From positions 80,465,791 to 80,529,790 of the forward strand of contig JAKSZU010000013.1 in NCBI GenBank assembly GCA_026018925.1: a stretch of 64,000 bases of DNA, in the 5' to 3' direction. A program made the position numbers and the translations under genes. The notes under the pieces were generated by a model that was not told where the DNA came from, did not search any database, and was given only the letters and a program-made list of their open reading frames with translations. Shown piece after piece: positions 21,304 through 32,160 of this stretch (within the stretch, counting starts at the first letter, position 1; every line of letters starts with the position of its first letter). The stretch comes from Tupaia tana. Its lineage: Eukaryota; Chordata; Mammalia; Scandentia; Tupaiidae.

Positions 21304-21469
21304 TTCCATAAGCAAGCCCCAAACAGACCAATGATCTTTTACTATCTCTCCATCTTAGTGCTCCAAAGCTGGTCAGTTACTTCAGAGATCTTTGCAATAA
21401 CCAGTAGACTTCTACATCTCTTAACCCCATTTTTGTCATCTTCACAGCCAAGGGAACTTCATAAAAATT

Positions 21470-22295
21470 GAATCATATGATGACACTCACTGCTTAACAC
21501 CTTACAATGACTTCCCAAGATACTTAGAATAAAATCCAGTAAGATAGCCTCCTGTGACCCAATTCTCTACCAGTCCAATTTCTCACAGAGCACTATCCTC
21601 TGAACCCTCTGTGTGCCAGTTGCACTAGGCACTTCTCTTTGGCTTCATTCCTCTAGCTGGTTTCACCTCAGGAATTCTGAAGTCACATTTCCTTCCCCGT
21701 TGAATGCTCTTTCCCCAGACCTATGTATGACTGACTCCATGTCATTCAGGTCTCTGCCAGTCACTTCCTCTAAGAAAGTCTTTTCTTTCCATCCATTCAC
21801 TCTTTCTATAATATCATTAAATGCACTCTTCATATAACTTCATTTTACTTTTTACAGAACACCTACTTCTCACCATTTGAAATTAGCTTAGGTCTTTTTT
21901 TTTTGTCATTTTATTTTATTTTTAGAGACTTTTCCTATAGTATGTGTGCTTGTTAGAGAGACAGAAAGTGATAAATCACCCTCCAGGGGAACATGAACAT
22001 GCTGCAAGATCTTTGGCATGTATGCACATGTACCCAGAGGGAGTTTTAAGCCACCAGGTCTGGGACTCAAACCATGGTCAACTACATGGTAGTATAGTGA
22101 CATGACCATTATGCCATCTGCTGGTACCTGTTAACTTTTTAATTGTTTAACTCCCTACACGCTGTCAGCAAATATTTTCCCAAGAAGAAAGACCTAACTT
22201 GACTTATTTATAGCAGTATCCCTAAGGCTTAGTTAGAATAGTCCCCGATCCATCATATGTTCAGTAAATTTTATTGAATGAATAAATTAAGACAT
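21470..22295 (+). mobile_element. L2 3' end, interrupted by a SINE
   Basis: L2-like: TACAATGACTTCCCAAGATAC, AATAAAATCCAGTAAGATAG, CTTCATTCCTCTAGCTGG, and after the SINE GCAGTATCCCTAAGGC and AAATTTTATTGAATGAATAAA, the characteristic L2 end. Confidence 0.75.
21910..22128 (-). mobile_element. SINE-A (A2-like) with internal deletion
   Basis: Reverse-strand copy. The GAACATGAACATGCTGC part shows that the middle of the body is lost. The head ends CATCTGCTGGTACC, the junction has four A's, and divergence is high. Confidence 0.85.
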
Positions 22296-22353
22296 GATCC
22301 CTGCCTGAAGACATGACCCCTTTATTCATTTGTGAAATTAAATAGAAAACAAA

Positions 22354-22605
22354 GGGGGATAGGCAGATGGTGTAACGGTTACATCACTGGACTCCCACAG
22401 AGTCAACCGCAGTTGGAGAAAAGGACCCAGCAGCTTAAAACTCACACTGGGCACATGTGCATGCATGCCCCAAGTCCCAAGAGGAGACTGGAAGAGAAGG
22501 GATTGCAACGTGGCCATCCTCGATTTCTGTCTCTGTCTCTCCAGCTAACGCATGCGCCCTATAGCAAAAACCACTCAAAAAAAAAAAAGAAAAGAAAGAA
22601 AAAAG
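22354..22605 (+). mobile_element. SINE-A (subfamily A2)
   Basis: GGGATAGGCAGATGGTGTAACGG head, a degraded B box (AGTTGGAGAAAAGG), a four-A junction, a shortened body and an A-rich tail with GAAA units. Confidence 0.85.
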
Positions 22606-22719
22606 AAAGCAAGGCAACCTGGGAAACGTGCTGTAATAGGGGTAAAAGAGCCCCAGAGTCCTCCCTTCCTCCATATTACCATCTTCGACCCTGTTTCTGA
22701 TGAGTTCCTTTCTCTTTAC

Positions 22720-22968
22720 TTTTTTTTTAAATTGCTCTCTCACTAGAGAGAGGGAGACAGTGGAGAGAAGGGAGGAGAGATTAAAACCCTCAATGGAGCA
22801 TGGCCATGCCACAATCCCTTCTCCTCCATTTTTCCATCCTGTCAGGATTTGGGGCATACATTCACATGAGCCTGGCATGTTTTTCAAGCGAGCAGAGCCA
22901 GGATTCAAACTATGGTCAGCCATGCGGGATCTAGCTCTTGTAACCACTAGGCTATAGGGTCAGTCCTA
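22720..22968 (-). mobile_element. SINE-D, old
   Basis: Reverse strand: CACTAGAGAGAGGGAGAC, CCACAATCCCTTCTCCTCC, GTCAGGATTTGGGGC, TTTTTCAAGCGAGC, ATTCAAACTATGG and a head ending CTATAGGGTCAGTCC. The 170-codon frame across 22435-22947 is repeat-derived. Confidence 0.8.
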
Positions 22969-23076
22969 TGAGATTCATTTGATGGCCTTCCTAACCCCAA
23001 TTCTGCCTCCCTTCAGTTCATTCTTCATAATGGAGTGCTCAGTCACTCACTCATGATCTCTAAGAATAACATTAAT

Positions 23077-23362
23077 GGGGGACCAGCAGTTTGCGTAATG
23101 GCTATGTCGCTGGACTCCCACGTAGTCGACCGTGGTTCGAGTCCCGGACCCAGTGGCTTAAACTCACACCGGGCGCGTGTGCATGCGTGCCCAAGATCCC
23201 GAGAGGAGAATGGAGGAGAAGGGATTGCGGCGTGGCTATCCCCCCTGGGGGGTGATTTCCTGCTTTCTGTCTCTCTGTCTCTCTGTCTCTCTCTGTCTGT
23301 CTGGTGAGGGCACGCACCCTATAGCGAAAACCTCTCCAAAAAAAAAGAAAAGAAAAAAAAAA
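23077..23362 (+). mobile_element. SINE-A (subfamily A1a), full length, young
   Basis: Head GGGGACCAGCAGTTTGCG, B box GGTTCGAGTCC, three-A junction, intact CpG-rich body and tail. Perfect 15 bp target duplication AAGAATAACATTAAT at 23062-23076 and 23363-23377. Confidence 0.95.
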
Positions 23363-23634
23363 AAGAATAACATTAATGGGACAAAGAAATGTGGTATTAT
23401 CTGTTGAACATAATTTTATAGTTTATCAACGGACTAGTGAGAAATGTTCACATGTTGGAATATTCACTTTGTAAGCTAAATGATGTGATTGAATGTATAA
23501 AAGGAAATGAAATATAAAATAAATAAAAGAAAGAAAGAGCATTAACTCCTTAGCACCCATGCAAGGAATTTCAAGTTCAGATTCCAGTAGAGCTTCGGCT
23601 GGCTTCTCCTTCATGTTACTAACATACTGTTCTC

Positions 23635-24245
23635 CTCCCTTTTAATTCCATTCTCCATTCTCCATTTCTTAGCCTTGCTAACCCCTACTTCTCATTATAG
23701 GCTCAGCCAGATGATTTCACTTCCAGAAAATCTTTACCATTTCCTCACTTCGCCTTCCATCCAAGGCTGGGTTGTTGCCTATTCTCCTATAGCTCCCAAT
23801 GCTCTAGCTCCATCCTAGGACTCAACCCACCTGACTGTTTTGGCCTTTTTGTGGTCCTGTTTTCACCACCAGACTGAAAACTGCAGGAGGCAGTCTGATT
23901 AATCTGATTTATCACAGTATCCTCAGTGCCTAATGAACTATACAATAAAATTTTTTGAGAGGTTTTTCGCTATAGGGCGCGTGCGCTCGCCAGACAGACA
24001 GAGAGAGACAGAGAGATAGAAAGCGAGAAATCACCCCCCAGGGGGTATGGCCACACCGCAATCCCTTCTCCTCCATTCTCCTCTCGGGATCTTGGGCACG
24101 CACGCACACGCGCCCGGCGTGAGTTGTAAGCCACCGGGTCCGAGACGCGAACCACGGTCGACTACGTGGGAATCCAGCGACATAGCCATTACGCTAACTG
24201 CTGGTTCCCTACAATAAATATTTTTTGAGATTAGGAATGGTAACT
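23635..24245 (+). mobile_element. L2 3' end, interrupted by a SINE
   Basis: L2-like text runs through TTCCATCCAAGGCTGG, CCTATAGCTCCCAATGC and ATCACAGTATCCTCAGTGCC to AATAAATATTTTTTGAGA after the SINE at 23950-24209. The order fits the L2 3' end. Confidence 0.7.
23950..24209 (-). mobile_element. SINE-A (subfamily A1b), young
   Basis: Reverse strand. Target duplication TACAATAAA at 23941-23949 and 24210-24218. Sense B box GGTTCGCGTCT has C at position 58, and the junction is of the four-A length, both A1b traits. One of the most CpG-rich copies, so recent. Confidence 0.93.
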
Positions 24246-24339
24246 TGTCTAAAACCACTTCTGACAAGTGTTCATAGATATGTATATATCAGCTGTGCTT
24301 GCTATTGAAAGTTTTTAGATTAATTAAGATCTTTAGTGA

Positions 24340-24640
24340 ATCAATAAAATGTGAAAAAAAAAAAGGCATGGAAAACAACTGTAGATACCAGAGACAGTGT
24401 GGGAGGAGGGTGGGAAATGGCAGAGGGTGAGAGATAGGGAATCAATGGGGGGAGGGCAGCAAAATATATAAAAAACAAGAAATGAAAAATTATTTGTTGA
24501 TGATAACATGTACGGTAATATCCTTAATTGAGCCAGTATAGTGTATTCTGGGTGGAAAGGTTCATTTTGTATACTGTATAGTGAATGAAAGTAAATAAAT
24601 TAATTAAATTAAAATAAGTAAATCAAGCAAGCAAGCCATC
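24340..24640 (+). repeat. Possible unclassified retrotransposon 3' end
   Basis: A purine-rich segment (GGGAGGAGGGTGGGAAATGG, then GGGGGGAGGGCAGC) leads into GTATACTGTATAGTG and ends in a TAAATAAATTAATTAAATT tail. The layout resembles a LINE 3' UTR, but I cannot match it to a family. Confidence 0.3.
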
Positions 24641-25500
24641 CAAAGGAACAGCATTTAAATTTCCAGGAAGATAATGCTGGAAAAACATTTTGAATCTAAA
24701 GTGAGTCCTTACATGTCAGGCTAAGGAGAGTAAACTCAATGGAAAACCAGCAAAGGATCTAAGTGAGAGCAGATAAAACAGCTGGGACATTCCGGAATTG
24801 ATTTGTATTCATCTTCTTAGTTATGTGACTTTTAACTACTCTGAACCTAAGTTATTTCATCTGGGGGAAAAAAATGGGGATAATTTAAAATGAAAATCAA
24901 ACAAAGAATGTATGGAAAATTGTTTTCTAAAATGTCAAGTTCTTCTGACAAATAAGTGTAATTACTTATAACTGATCATGAAAACTGGAGGGTGGATTGG
25001 GCAGGGATTTGGAGTTCAGTGTATCCTGTGTTGAGTCTGTGGGATAGCTAAGGGGCAATGTCCAATGCCCAGATGGACGTGTGGTTCTGGAAAGAGATAA
25101 TATATGCAAGAGGGATAAGCATTATGCATGAAGATGAGAGTGGGAGGCAGGGGAGGCGATGGATTGTGCCTTAAAGCAACTGTGGGATCCATCCAAAACA
25201 ATGCCCCTTCCAGACATGAAAAGAAAAGGAAGTGTCTCCTGTTTCATTTCTGTAAACTGTCACCTTTGTGTCTACAATTTTGTGGGGTTTTATTGAGAAT
25301 GATAAGAAAGTGATGACATGAAAATATGAAATCTTTGAGAGGATGTATTATTAAAAAGCTGTAACACTGAAATAAATAAGACCTTCATGCAGAAGGATTG
25401 TTGCTAAATCATTTGCATTTTATTGACAAAAGATATTCTAGGAAGCCACGGGATAATAAAGATACTGTTGGAATTTGTATCTAAGTTTTTTTTTTTTTTC
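24641..25500. other. Unique non-coding sequence with a faint MIR
   Basis: 24800-24910 has MIR-like TTAGTTATGTGACTTTTAAC and TTATTTCATCTGGGGG. Elsewhere nothing is recognised; the 61-codon frames near 25100 are unsupported. Confidence 0.45.
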
Positions 25501-25546
25501 CCTAAATGAAAACTCTGAGGGTTTATTTTTCTTCTAAAGTTTCTTT

Positions 25547-25813
25547 TTTTTTTTTCTTTTTTTGGAGAGGTTTTTGCTATAGGGTGCGTGCGCTTGCCAG
25601 ACAGACAGAGAGAGACAGAGAGATAGAAAGCGAGAAATCACCCCCCAGGGGGATGGCCACGCCGCAATCCCTTCTCCTCCATTCTCCTCCCAGGATCTTG
25701 GGCACGCACGCACACACGCCCGGTGTGAGTTTAAGCCACCGGGTCTAGGACTCTAACCGCGGTTGACTACATGGGAGTCCAGCGACATAGCCATTACGCT
25801 AACTGCTGGTCCC
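25547..25813 (-). mobile_element. SINE-A (subfamily A1a), full length
   Basis: Reverse strand with a perfect 13 bp target duplication CTAAAGTTTCTTT at 25534-25546 and 25814-25826. Three-A junction. CpG-rich body. Confidence 0.95.
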
Positions 25814-25924
25814 CTAAAGTTTCTTTACTTAAATTCTTTTAAAATTTTTCTCCCAAACTACATCTTTGAGAACAAACTGAAATTTAGCAGATTGTGATAA
25901 CTGGAAGGACACATTACATTTTAA

Positions 25925-26045
25925 ATCCCAGCCATTTTATATATTGAGATCAAAGTCCAGAGATGGAGAATAACTTGCCCATCAGCATGCCACTGGTCAG
26001 TATAAGGACATGGTCTGGGGCTTACCAAAGCCTTTTCCATGTACA
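25925..26045 (-). mobile_element. MIR fragment
   Basis: CAGAGATGGAGAATAACTTGCC followed by CATGCCACTGGTCAGTATAAG fits an old MIR on the minus strand. Confidence 0.5.
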
Positions 26046-26248
26046 ACAATGACAGAACTCACTGTGAGGCTAGAAAGGATGGCATCAACTTGAGCTGAAA
26101 GAAGCAGATGGTGCCAATTATTCCTTTCCCAAACCAATAAGTAGGCAGGTGTTTCTATCCATTCTTTTCTCTGCATCTTCTAGTCTTACCTGGCACCTCA
26201 CATGACCATGTCCCTAGTTGATTCCTACCAGTCTAATTGCAGCCTCTT

Positions 26249-26422
26249 TTTTTTTAATTGATTTATTTAATTTTATTTGTTATTATTATTTATCTTTTCC
26301 ATTTGACCAGAGGAGACAGAGAGAGAGGTAAAGTGAGAAAGCAAGCCACCAAGTCCGGGACTTGAACCATGGTCGGCCATATGGGAGTCCAGCGCCCATA
26401 ACCACCACACCACCTGCCGGCC
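26249..26422 (-). mobile_element. SINE-B
   Basis: Reverse strand, short body. The tail end shows ATTTATTTAATTTTATTTG rather than poly-T, then CATTTGACCAGAGGAGACAG, AAAGCAAGCCACCAAGTCC and head CACCTGCCGGCCC. Perfect 16 bp target duplication CTAATTGCAGCCTCTT at 26233-26248 and 26423-26438. Confidence 0.93.
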
Positions 26423-26439
26423 CTAATTGCAGCCTCTTC

Positions 26440-27485
26440 TATATAGCAACTTCCTCTCCAGGTGCCTACCCCTCCTACATGCAGAGCAGCCAGTGATGCT
26501 TTAGAGGAGACACTCAGGAAAATGCCAGTGCATCTTTATCTCCTGTCACTAAAAGATGTGTCCTTAGCAGGGACTCACTCCATTCTGCACTGCTTTCATA
26601 CAAATGTTTCATGGACCAATAGTGAGCTGCTCTCCTGGTGCCCCTGAGGATGGGCCCAGAAGGATATGGGAGAGGATGAACGGATGTGTCTAGCCCAACT
26701 GTGAGAGCCCCAGCCTGGTGAACGTGTTGAACTCAATCAGGGTAGTCAGCCTGTGAGAGGTAGCGTGCAGCCAGAGGGGGCAAGTCTCAAGGTCTAGGAC
26801 TGAATGCCATTCCAAGGAAGGAAAGTGAACTCCCTATGCAACTCCAGCATGATGAGCAAAACTCCTGTTCTTACCTCCAAGTTGGTCACCAAGCCATTTA
26901 AAGCACATTTAGTCAGGATTCTAGAAGGATACAGGGACAGCTGGGTGGGGAGGCCAAAGGGAGACAAGCAGGGGCAGTTGAAGGACATCTCGGAACCGAG
27001 AGCTTCTGGCTTTGATTTGCCCTTTGATGTTTCCCTCTAATGGACTCTGGGACTGTTCTTAACACTGCAGATCCTTGTGGAAGAAAGTGAACAGAAACCT
27101 AACACCGTGTCTCTCACCCAATCTCCTTTTCATGCAATAATTTTTAAAAAGTCTGCTACAGGTGTCTGGGAGAGTTGAGACACAAATGACACAAACATCA
27201 GTGCTGACATCAAGCTGTTATTACCACGCTTCCGACAGCTGGGCCAGTTAGAGCTGGCCTTCTCTGCACACACGTTCATTTCCGCGCTCTAAACACATGG
27301 CACCTGCTCTCACATACTTTCTACACATGTATACAGGTGCATTTTCAGATCATATAATAAATCATGTATTCACTCACCTCGTCAATATGAATTTAGTGCT
27401 GGGTGCTCAAAATACAAAGATGAATAAGTTATAGTAGCATATTTACTATGCTGTATTTCTATTTCAAAGACATCTTGGAGATTTT
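26440..27485. other. Unique non-coding sequence
   Basis: About 1 kb without recognised repeats. Opposite frames at 26794-27040 have no known motif. 27170-27340 holds GC-richer unique text (GACAGCTGGGCCAGTTAGAG) that could be a conserved non-coding element. Confidence 0.45.
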
Positions 27486-27489
27486 TTTT

Positions 27490-27707
27490 TGTTGTTTCAT
27501 TTTTTTTTTAATTTCTTTATTGAGAGAGAGGGGACATCCTTACTAGGGTCTCACATTGTGATCCCCCTGAGCCAAGCTTTTCCTTGCCAGCTAAGACTGT
27601 GGATGTAGGTGTCTGGATGTACAGACTGGGGACCTGAACCTACAATTTTCTATATGGACTCAGTATCACTTGCGGAGAGTGGTACAGATGCACCACTGAA
27701 CTGGCCC
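27490..27707 (-). mobile_element. SINE-C-like, old
   Basis: T-rich tail with AATTTCTTTATTGAGAGAG, then ACATTGTGATCCCCC, GGGGACCTGAACC and a head ending CACCACTGAACTGGCCC. Reverse strand and diverged. Confidence 0.6.
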
Positions 27708-28535
27708 ACGTTTCTTTGTTGTGTTATGTTTTTAATTATCTTACTGAGATGATGAAATTGGACTCCTAGTTACCTATTGCTCTTTATCTCTTAATTAGAA
27801 GTGTCCTTTGTCACATTTTATAATTTCAAAGTTAGGTCCTTCACTTCGTTGGTTAAGTTTTGCATTTTTGAAATTGCCTTGTCAGTGCTATAATAAATCT
27901 TCCCTCCACCATGGGAACATCAGCTGCTTGTGAAGCTCTCCCTGCCCTTGCCCTTCTCAGTCTTCATCGTTAATAACGTCTTCCTGGATGCCCTATAAAC
28001 AAACCTGACATTGCATTTCTCTTGCTTGATTAAGATGCATTTGCTTCCATGTCAGCTGTGAAATTTAATTCCCCTCTGAGCTTTAGCGCATATTCCAGAA
28101 GATGGCACACAGTGGGTGTTCAGTAAATTGGGGTCTTGGATAAATTTAATCAGCACAAATGTATTTGCTCTAAAGTCAGTGTCTAATTAGAAAGAGCAAG
28201 TCAGATAGTCTAGAAGGCAAGCGTATCCTGACAGCTTGTTCATCACCTCAAAGCATTGGACAATCCCCTGTCTTGGCACAAGGACCTAGCAGAGATGTAA
28301 GATCTAGCAGCTGTTGGTGCTCTGAGCCCCAGTCATAGTCACCATGAGAAGGACCCAAAATGAGCCCCAGATCAGAGTGAATGGGAGGATGTTAATGAGT
28401 GGCCTGGATGAATTAGATGGGCCTGGTTTGCTTCACATTCAGCCTCATCCAGTCTCCATGCATCTTAAAAAATAAGGACAAATATTTAGGCAATGCTGTA
28501 ATCCAAATAAAACAAAAGTGTTTTGTGATGTATGT
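27708..28535. other. Unique non-coding sequence
   Basis: AT-rich to moderately GC sequence. 28090-28140 (GCACACAGTGGGTGTTCAGTAA) resembles the end of an L2 or MIR. No gene seen. Confidence 0.45.
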
Positions 28536-28539
28536 GGGG

Positions 28540-28860
28540 GTCAGTGAAGGAGCATATAGAGTGCATACCGAACGCCCGTCCGGGGAGTTGTTCGAGGGAG
28601 CAGCTCAATGTCTTGGAAGGCTTGGCAAGAAGACAACTGAAAGCTGCACGCCTAACCAAGCATTCCGATTCCGTTTTCCGGCTTATATAACACAGTGGAA
28701 ATGAGACCCTTGCCTTCCCCGCAGAGGACAGCAAGGCTGACAGGCATGAGTGGGCATCATTTTGGCACTGCTTAGTATTCTTGCCACTACTTACTCCTGC
28801 TAAAAATCCACAGCCTGGCAGTTTGTTTACCACCTCCCATAAGGAGGGCTCATCAGAGAG
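28540..28860. other. Unique CpG-bearing block; candidate conserved or regulatory element
   Basis: Outside the SINEs this is one of the few places with several CpGs close together (CCGAACGCCCGTCCGGGGAG, TTCCGATTCCGTTTTCCGGC). A TATATAA lies at about 28683. Overlapping frames run on both strands (95 and 115 codons), but neither resembles a protein I know. It could be a diverged exon, enhancer or old promoter. Confidence 0.3.
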
Positions 28861-29340
28861 CAGTGCACGGCCAATCTAACTTTTTCTGAGATTTAACTTG
28901 GTGAATGTTAGGGACCTGAAATGCAACTGAGAAGTAACAACTTAATTAGACACATATTGTTCCATCAACTCATTGTTTATTCAATATGGCTCATTCAAAT
29001 ACGGGGTGAGGGGGGTGGGGGATACTGAAAGGCAACCAAACAAAAACAATTCTCCCTTTCCCTCCCTCACCCAGTCCATTGTGCTTTTACAGAAGCCATG
29101 AGTAAAGCAGATGAGGGCCTAGAAGTATTTATTTTCTTGACTGCAAGGAACTACACTGAGATGTTTTCAACAAAGAATTTGAGCAGTAGGCACATGGCAA
29201 TTTATTTTTTCTCCTGCTACTCTTTAAAAACAAGAAAAAAACATTGTGAATTATGACATATATACATAAATAACAGGACTTAAACTCATAGACATAGAGT
29301 TTTCAAAATACTGTTGAGTGAATAACTGCTACTCAGTGTA
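28861..29340. other. Unique non-coding sequence
   Basis: AT-rich. A short G-rich run GGGGTGAGGGGGGTGGGGG lies at about 29003-29021. Otherwise nothing recognised. Confidence 0.45.
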
Positions 29341-29352
29341 AGAGGCAGTCAC

Positions 29353-29590
29353 CAGGGCCAGACAGTGGCACAGTGGTAAAATACAACACCCTGGAGGCTG
29401 AACTGCACAGGAAGGTTCAGGATTTGAGTCCAAAGACCTCCTGAAATGCCAGACACGTGCATGCCCATGATCTAGGTAGAGTTGGTTGAAGCTGGGGTGG
29501 ATACTGGCATTGGGACCTAATAAGGGGTGCACTCTCTCTCTCTCTCGTTCTTTTTCAGAAGAAATAAATAAACATTAATTTTTTTTAAGA
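29353..29590 (+). mobile_element. SINE-C with target duplication
   Basis: Head GGGCCAGACAGTGGCACAGTGG carries an A-box match, TGGCACAGTGG. The body contains CATGCCCATGATCTAGG and a CTCTCTC stretch; the tail is GAAATAAATAAACATTAA. Target duplication AGAGGCAGTCAC (29341-29352) matches 29591-29602 with one change. Confidence 0.88.
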
Positions 29591-29689
29591 AGAGGTAGTC
29601 ACTATATCTCAGAAGGTGCCCTTTAAATTCAAACAACCCCTTCTCCCCCCAAAAAGAGTTTCAACCTTCTAGACTCTTATGGTAAGAAT

Positions 29690-30120
29690 TTTATTTATCA
29701 TCGTTTTACCACTTTTTCTCCTAGAACTATATAGTCTCTATTTTTAAACTTTTTATAAATACATTCAAGTTGTATGTATTCTTTTGAATATGGCTTCTTT
29801 TGCCCAGAATTATTTCTTTAAGGTTTTTTTGTGGTACTGCATATATCTGTAGTTAATTTGTTTTTATTGCTCTATCATATCCCGTTGTGTAAATACTCCA
29901 TGACATATTGATTGGTTTTATTGTTGATGAACATTTGCATTGTTTCTACCTTGGGAATATTTGGTTCAATGGTGATAAAAAAAATACCTGCATTTGAATG
30001 TCCTAAAGTATAGTGTGCACACCTTTTCATGGTATATACTTAGCAACAAGATTATCCAGATTGCTGGATAAATGGTTATGTATATCTTCAATTTTGATAC
30101 ATATTAAAAAAATGTTAATA
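29690..30120 (-). mobile_element. L1 3' end (old), antisense
   Basis: L1-like blocks on the minus strand: GAATATGGCTTCTTTTGCCC, GTTGATGAACATTTGCATTG, TTTCTACCTTGGGAATATTTGG and GCAACAAGATTATCCAG. Very diverged. Confidence 0.65.
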
Positions 30121-30160
30121 TGATGCAACATGTAGTATCTTTATTAATCCAAAGCATTTT

Positions 30161-30380
30161 TTTCAGAGAGACTTTTGCCTTACGGGTGTGTGTGCTCACC
30201 AGAGAGAGAGAGAGAGACAGAAATCAAGAAATCACCCCCCAAGGGGTATGGCCATGCTACAGTCCTGTCTCCTCCATTCTCCTCTTGGGATTCTGGGCAC
30301 ACATGCACATATACCCGGCATTAGTTTTAAGCCACTGCATCTGGGATTCAAACTGCAGTTGACTACATCTGCTGGTCTCA
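30161..30380 (-). mobile_element. SINE-A with deleted head centre
   Basis: Target duplication AAAGCATTTT at 30151-30160 and 30381-30390. The head reads GACTACATCTGCTGGTCTC, so the stretch carrying the A box is missing and only the B-box side remains. Such a copy cannot have a full Pol III promoter. Confidence 0.88.
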
Positions 30381-30478
30381 AAAGCATTTTCCTTTAATAG
30401 GGAGAAATATACCAGAAAGCTTTGTGGACAGATGACCCAGGCTTTATTTGGGAATTTATCACAAAAGGAGTCACAGTT

Positions 30479-30690
30479 GGCCAGCTGCAGAGACACAGTG
30501 GTGTGCAACACTTCATGATGCTGACTGAGACCATATGGGAAGGTTCTAAGGTCTCCCTATAGATATCAGCATATATGCACATGCCTGTGATCTGGGCTGG
30601 CTGAGGCTGGGAGTAGATCATGGCATGAACACCCTGTTGGTGGTGCCCTCTTTCTCATGGAGAGAATAAATAAATAAACTTTTAAGAAGT
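30479..30690 (+). mobile_element. SINE-C
   Basis: Head GGCCAGCTGCAGAGACACAG, then CATATGGGAAGGTTCTAAGG, CACATGCCTGTGATCTGGG, CATGGAGAGAATAAATAAA tail. Sense strand; target duplication not clear. Confidence 0.8.
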
Positions 30691-30954
30691 AGTAATGCCA
30701 CTGTGCCTATTTTACCATGTATCCAGTGGATTCCCTGTATTGCGATGGTTCTCTTAGGCTGCACTAGTCTAGGATTTCAGGAATAGAAAGGGGGGTAGAT
30801 GGGAGGTGTACCTATGTGTACTCCTTGAGAATGTGTATCTAGATTTAAGATGGTTTTCTGTAATTCATAGAAACTATCATTGGCCTCTTAGTACTCATTC
30901 TGTGCCGAGGGTTCTAAAAGAATGAATAAAGGCGTTGAAAGCATGACAGTGGTT

Positions 30955-31204
30955 GGGACTGTTAGTGTAATGGCTATGTCACTGAACTCCCATGTAGCCG
31001 ACCACAGTTCAAGTCCTGGACCCAGTGGCTTAAATTCACACCGGGCAAGTGTACATACATGTGTGCCCAAGATCCCAAGAGGAGAATGGAGGAGAGGGGA
31101 TTGCGGCATGGCCATCACCCCTGGGGGGTGATTTCTCACTTTCTATCTCTCTGTCTCTCTCTGCCTTTCTGGCAAGTGCACGCACCCCATAGAAAAAAAC
31201 CTCT

Positions 31205-31240
<36 letters not shown>

Positions 31241-31245
31241 AAGAA
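30955..31245 (+). mobile_element. SINE-A (subfamily A1a), head slightly shortened
   Basis: Head GGGACTGTTAGTGTAATGG lacks the usual CAGCA piece. B box AGTTCAAGTCC, three-A junction, complete body, and a poly-A tail of more than 30 A. Target duplication not clear. Confidence 0.88.
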
Positions 31246-31574
31246 AATAACAAGAAAAAAGTGGGCAATATTTCAGAAAAAATTGAGAAAAGGTCAAGTG
31301 TTCTGGAGAAGAAATGACAGAAAAACATGATCTCAGCACTCGAGTCTCAGGCCTCAGCAAGAAAGATTAAATAGACAGACAAAGCAAGACTTTAACCTAT
31401 CTATTTAACAAATACTGTGTGGTGTTTATTATTATCTAGGCATTCTTCTAGATCCATAAGTGGGGTCTCAGGGAGGCAACTGTCAGATGAATCTCCCAGT
31501 AGGCAGGAAAGACTGTCTCACGAGATGGAGAATGCCCTCTGAGCTATGCAGGGTGACTCTCACATAGATTCGTT

Positions 31575-31770
31575 CTGTCCTTACTTTGTGGTCATGAGCA
31601 ATTTCCCCTAACATCTATGGGCCTCAGTGTTACCATCTATAAATTGAGAAAGAAAGGTAAGAATGGGAAAAGAAAGGTAAGAATAGTACCTTCCTTAAAG
31701 AGTTGTTGTGAGACCTGTACGGACACATATGTATATATGTCTAATGCTTAGCATGATCCTTGACACATAT
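31575..31770 (+). mobile_element. MIR fragment with small internal tandem duplication
   Basis: GGTCATGAGCAATTTCCCC, CTCAGTGTTACCATCTATAAA and GTTGTTGTGAGACCTGTACG match MIR in sense. AAGAAAGGTAAGAAT occurs twice near 31650-31685. Confidence 0.65.
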
Positions 31771-31854
31771 GTACTCAATTACCTTATATGTTTTGTTATT
31801 GTTATACCAGATGACCTCAAAGGTAACTTCAGGTATTTGTATCCTGTATGTCCA

Positions 31855-31995
31855 CTGAAGCAGTGAGCAAAGCACAAAGACTGTAATGTACATTCTAGTG
31901 GCTCCATCTCTGAGCTCCCTGAGTTTAGACAGGTCACAACTCTTCCTAAGCCTTAGTTCTCTCATCTGAAAAGAAATAGCCTTAGGTCTACCAAA
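31855..31995 (+). mobile_element. MIR fragment
   Basis: ATTCTAGTGGCTCCATCTC, TAGACAGGTCACAACTCTTCC and TTAGTTCTCTCATCTG fit MIR. Confidence 0.55.
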
Positions 31996-32029
31996 CAATG
32001 GATCATGGGGTGAGTGATAAAAAACAGAT

Positions 32030-32160
32030 AGCAAGAGTTTAGGATTCAAATGCCCTGGGTGTTCCCCTTGTTCTTAGGCAAGCTACTTAATTCCTCTGGA
32101 ATTTCATTTCCTTTTGGTAAAATTGAGATAATAATATCTGCATCGTATTAACACAGGTAC
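32030..32160 (+). mobile_element. MIR fragment
   Basis: GTTTAGGATTCAAATGCCC, TTAGGCAAGCTACTTAATTCC and AAAATTGAGATAATAATATC fit the MIR core in sense. Confidence 0.65.
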
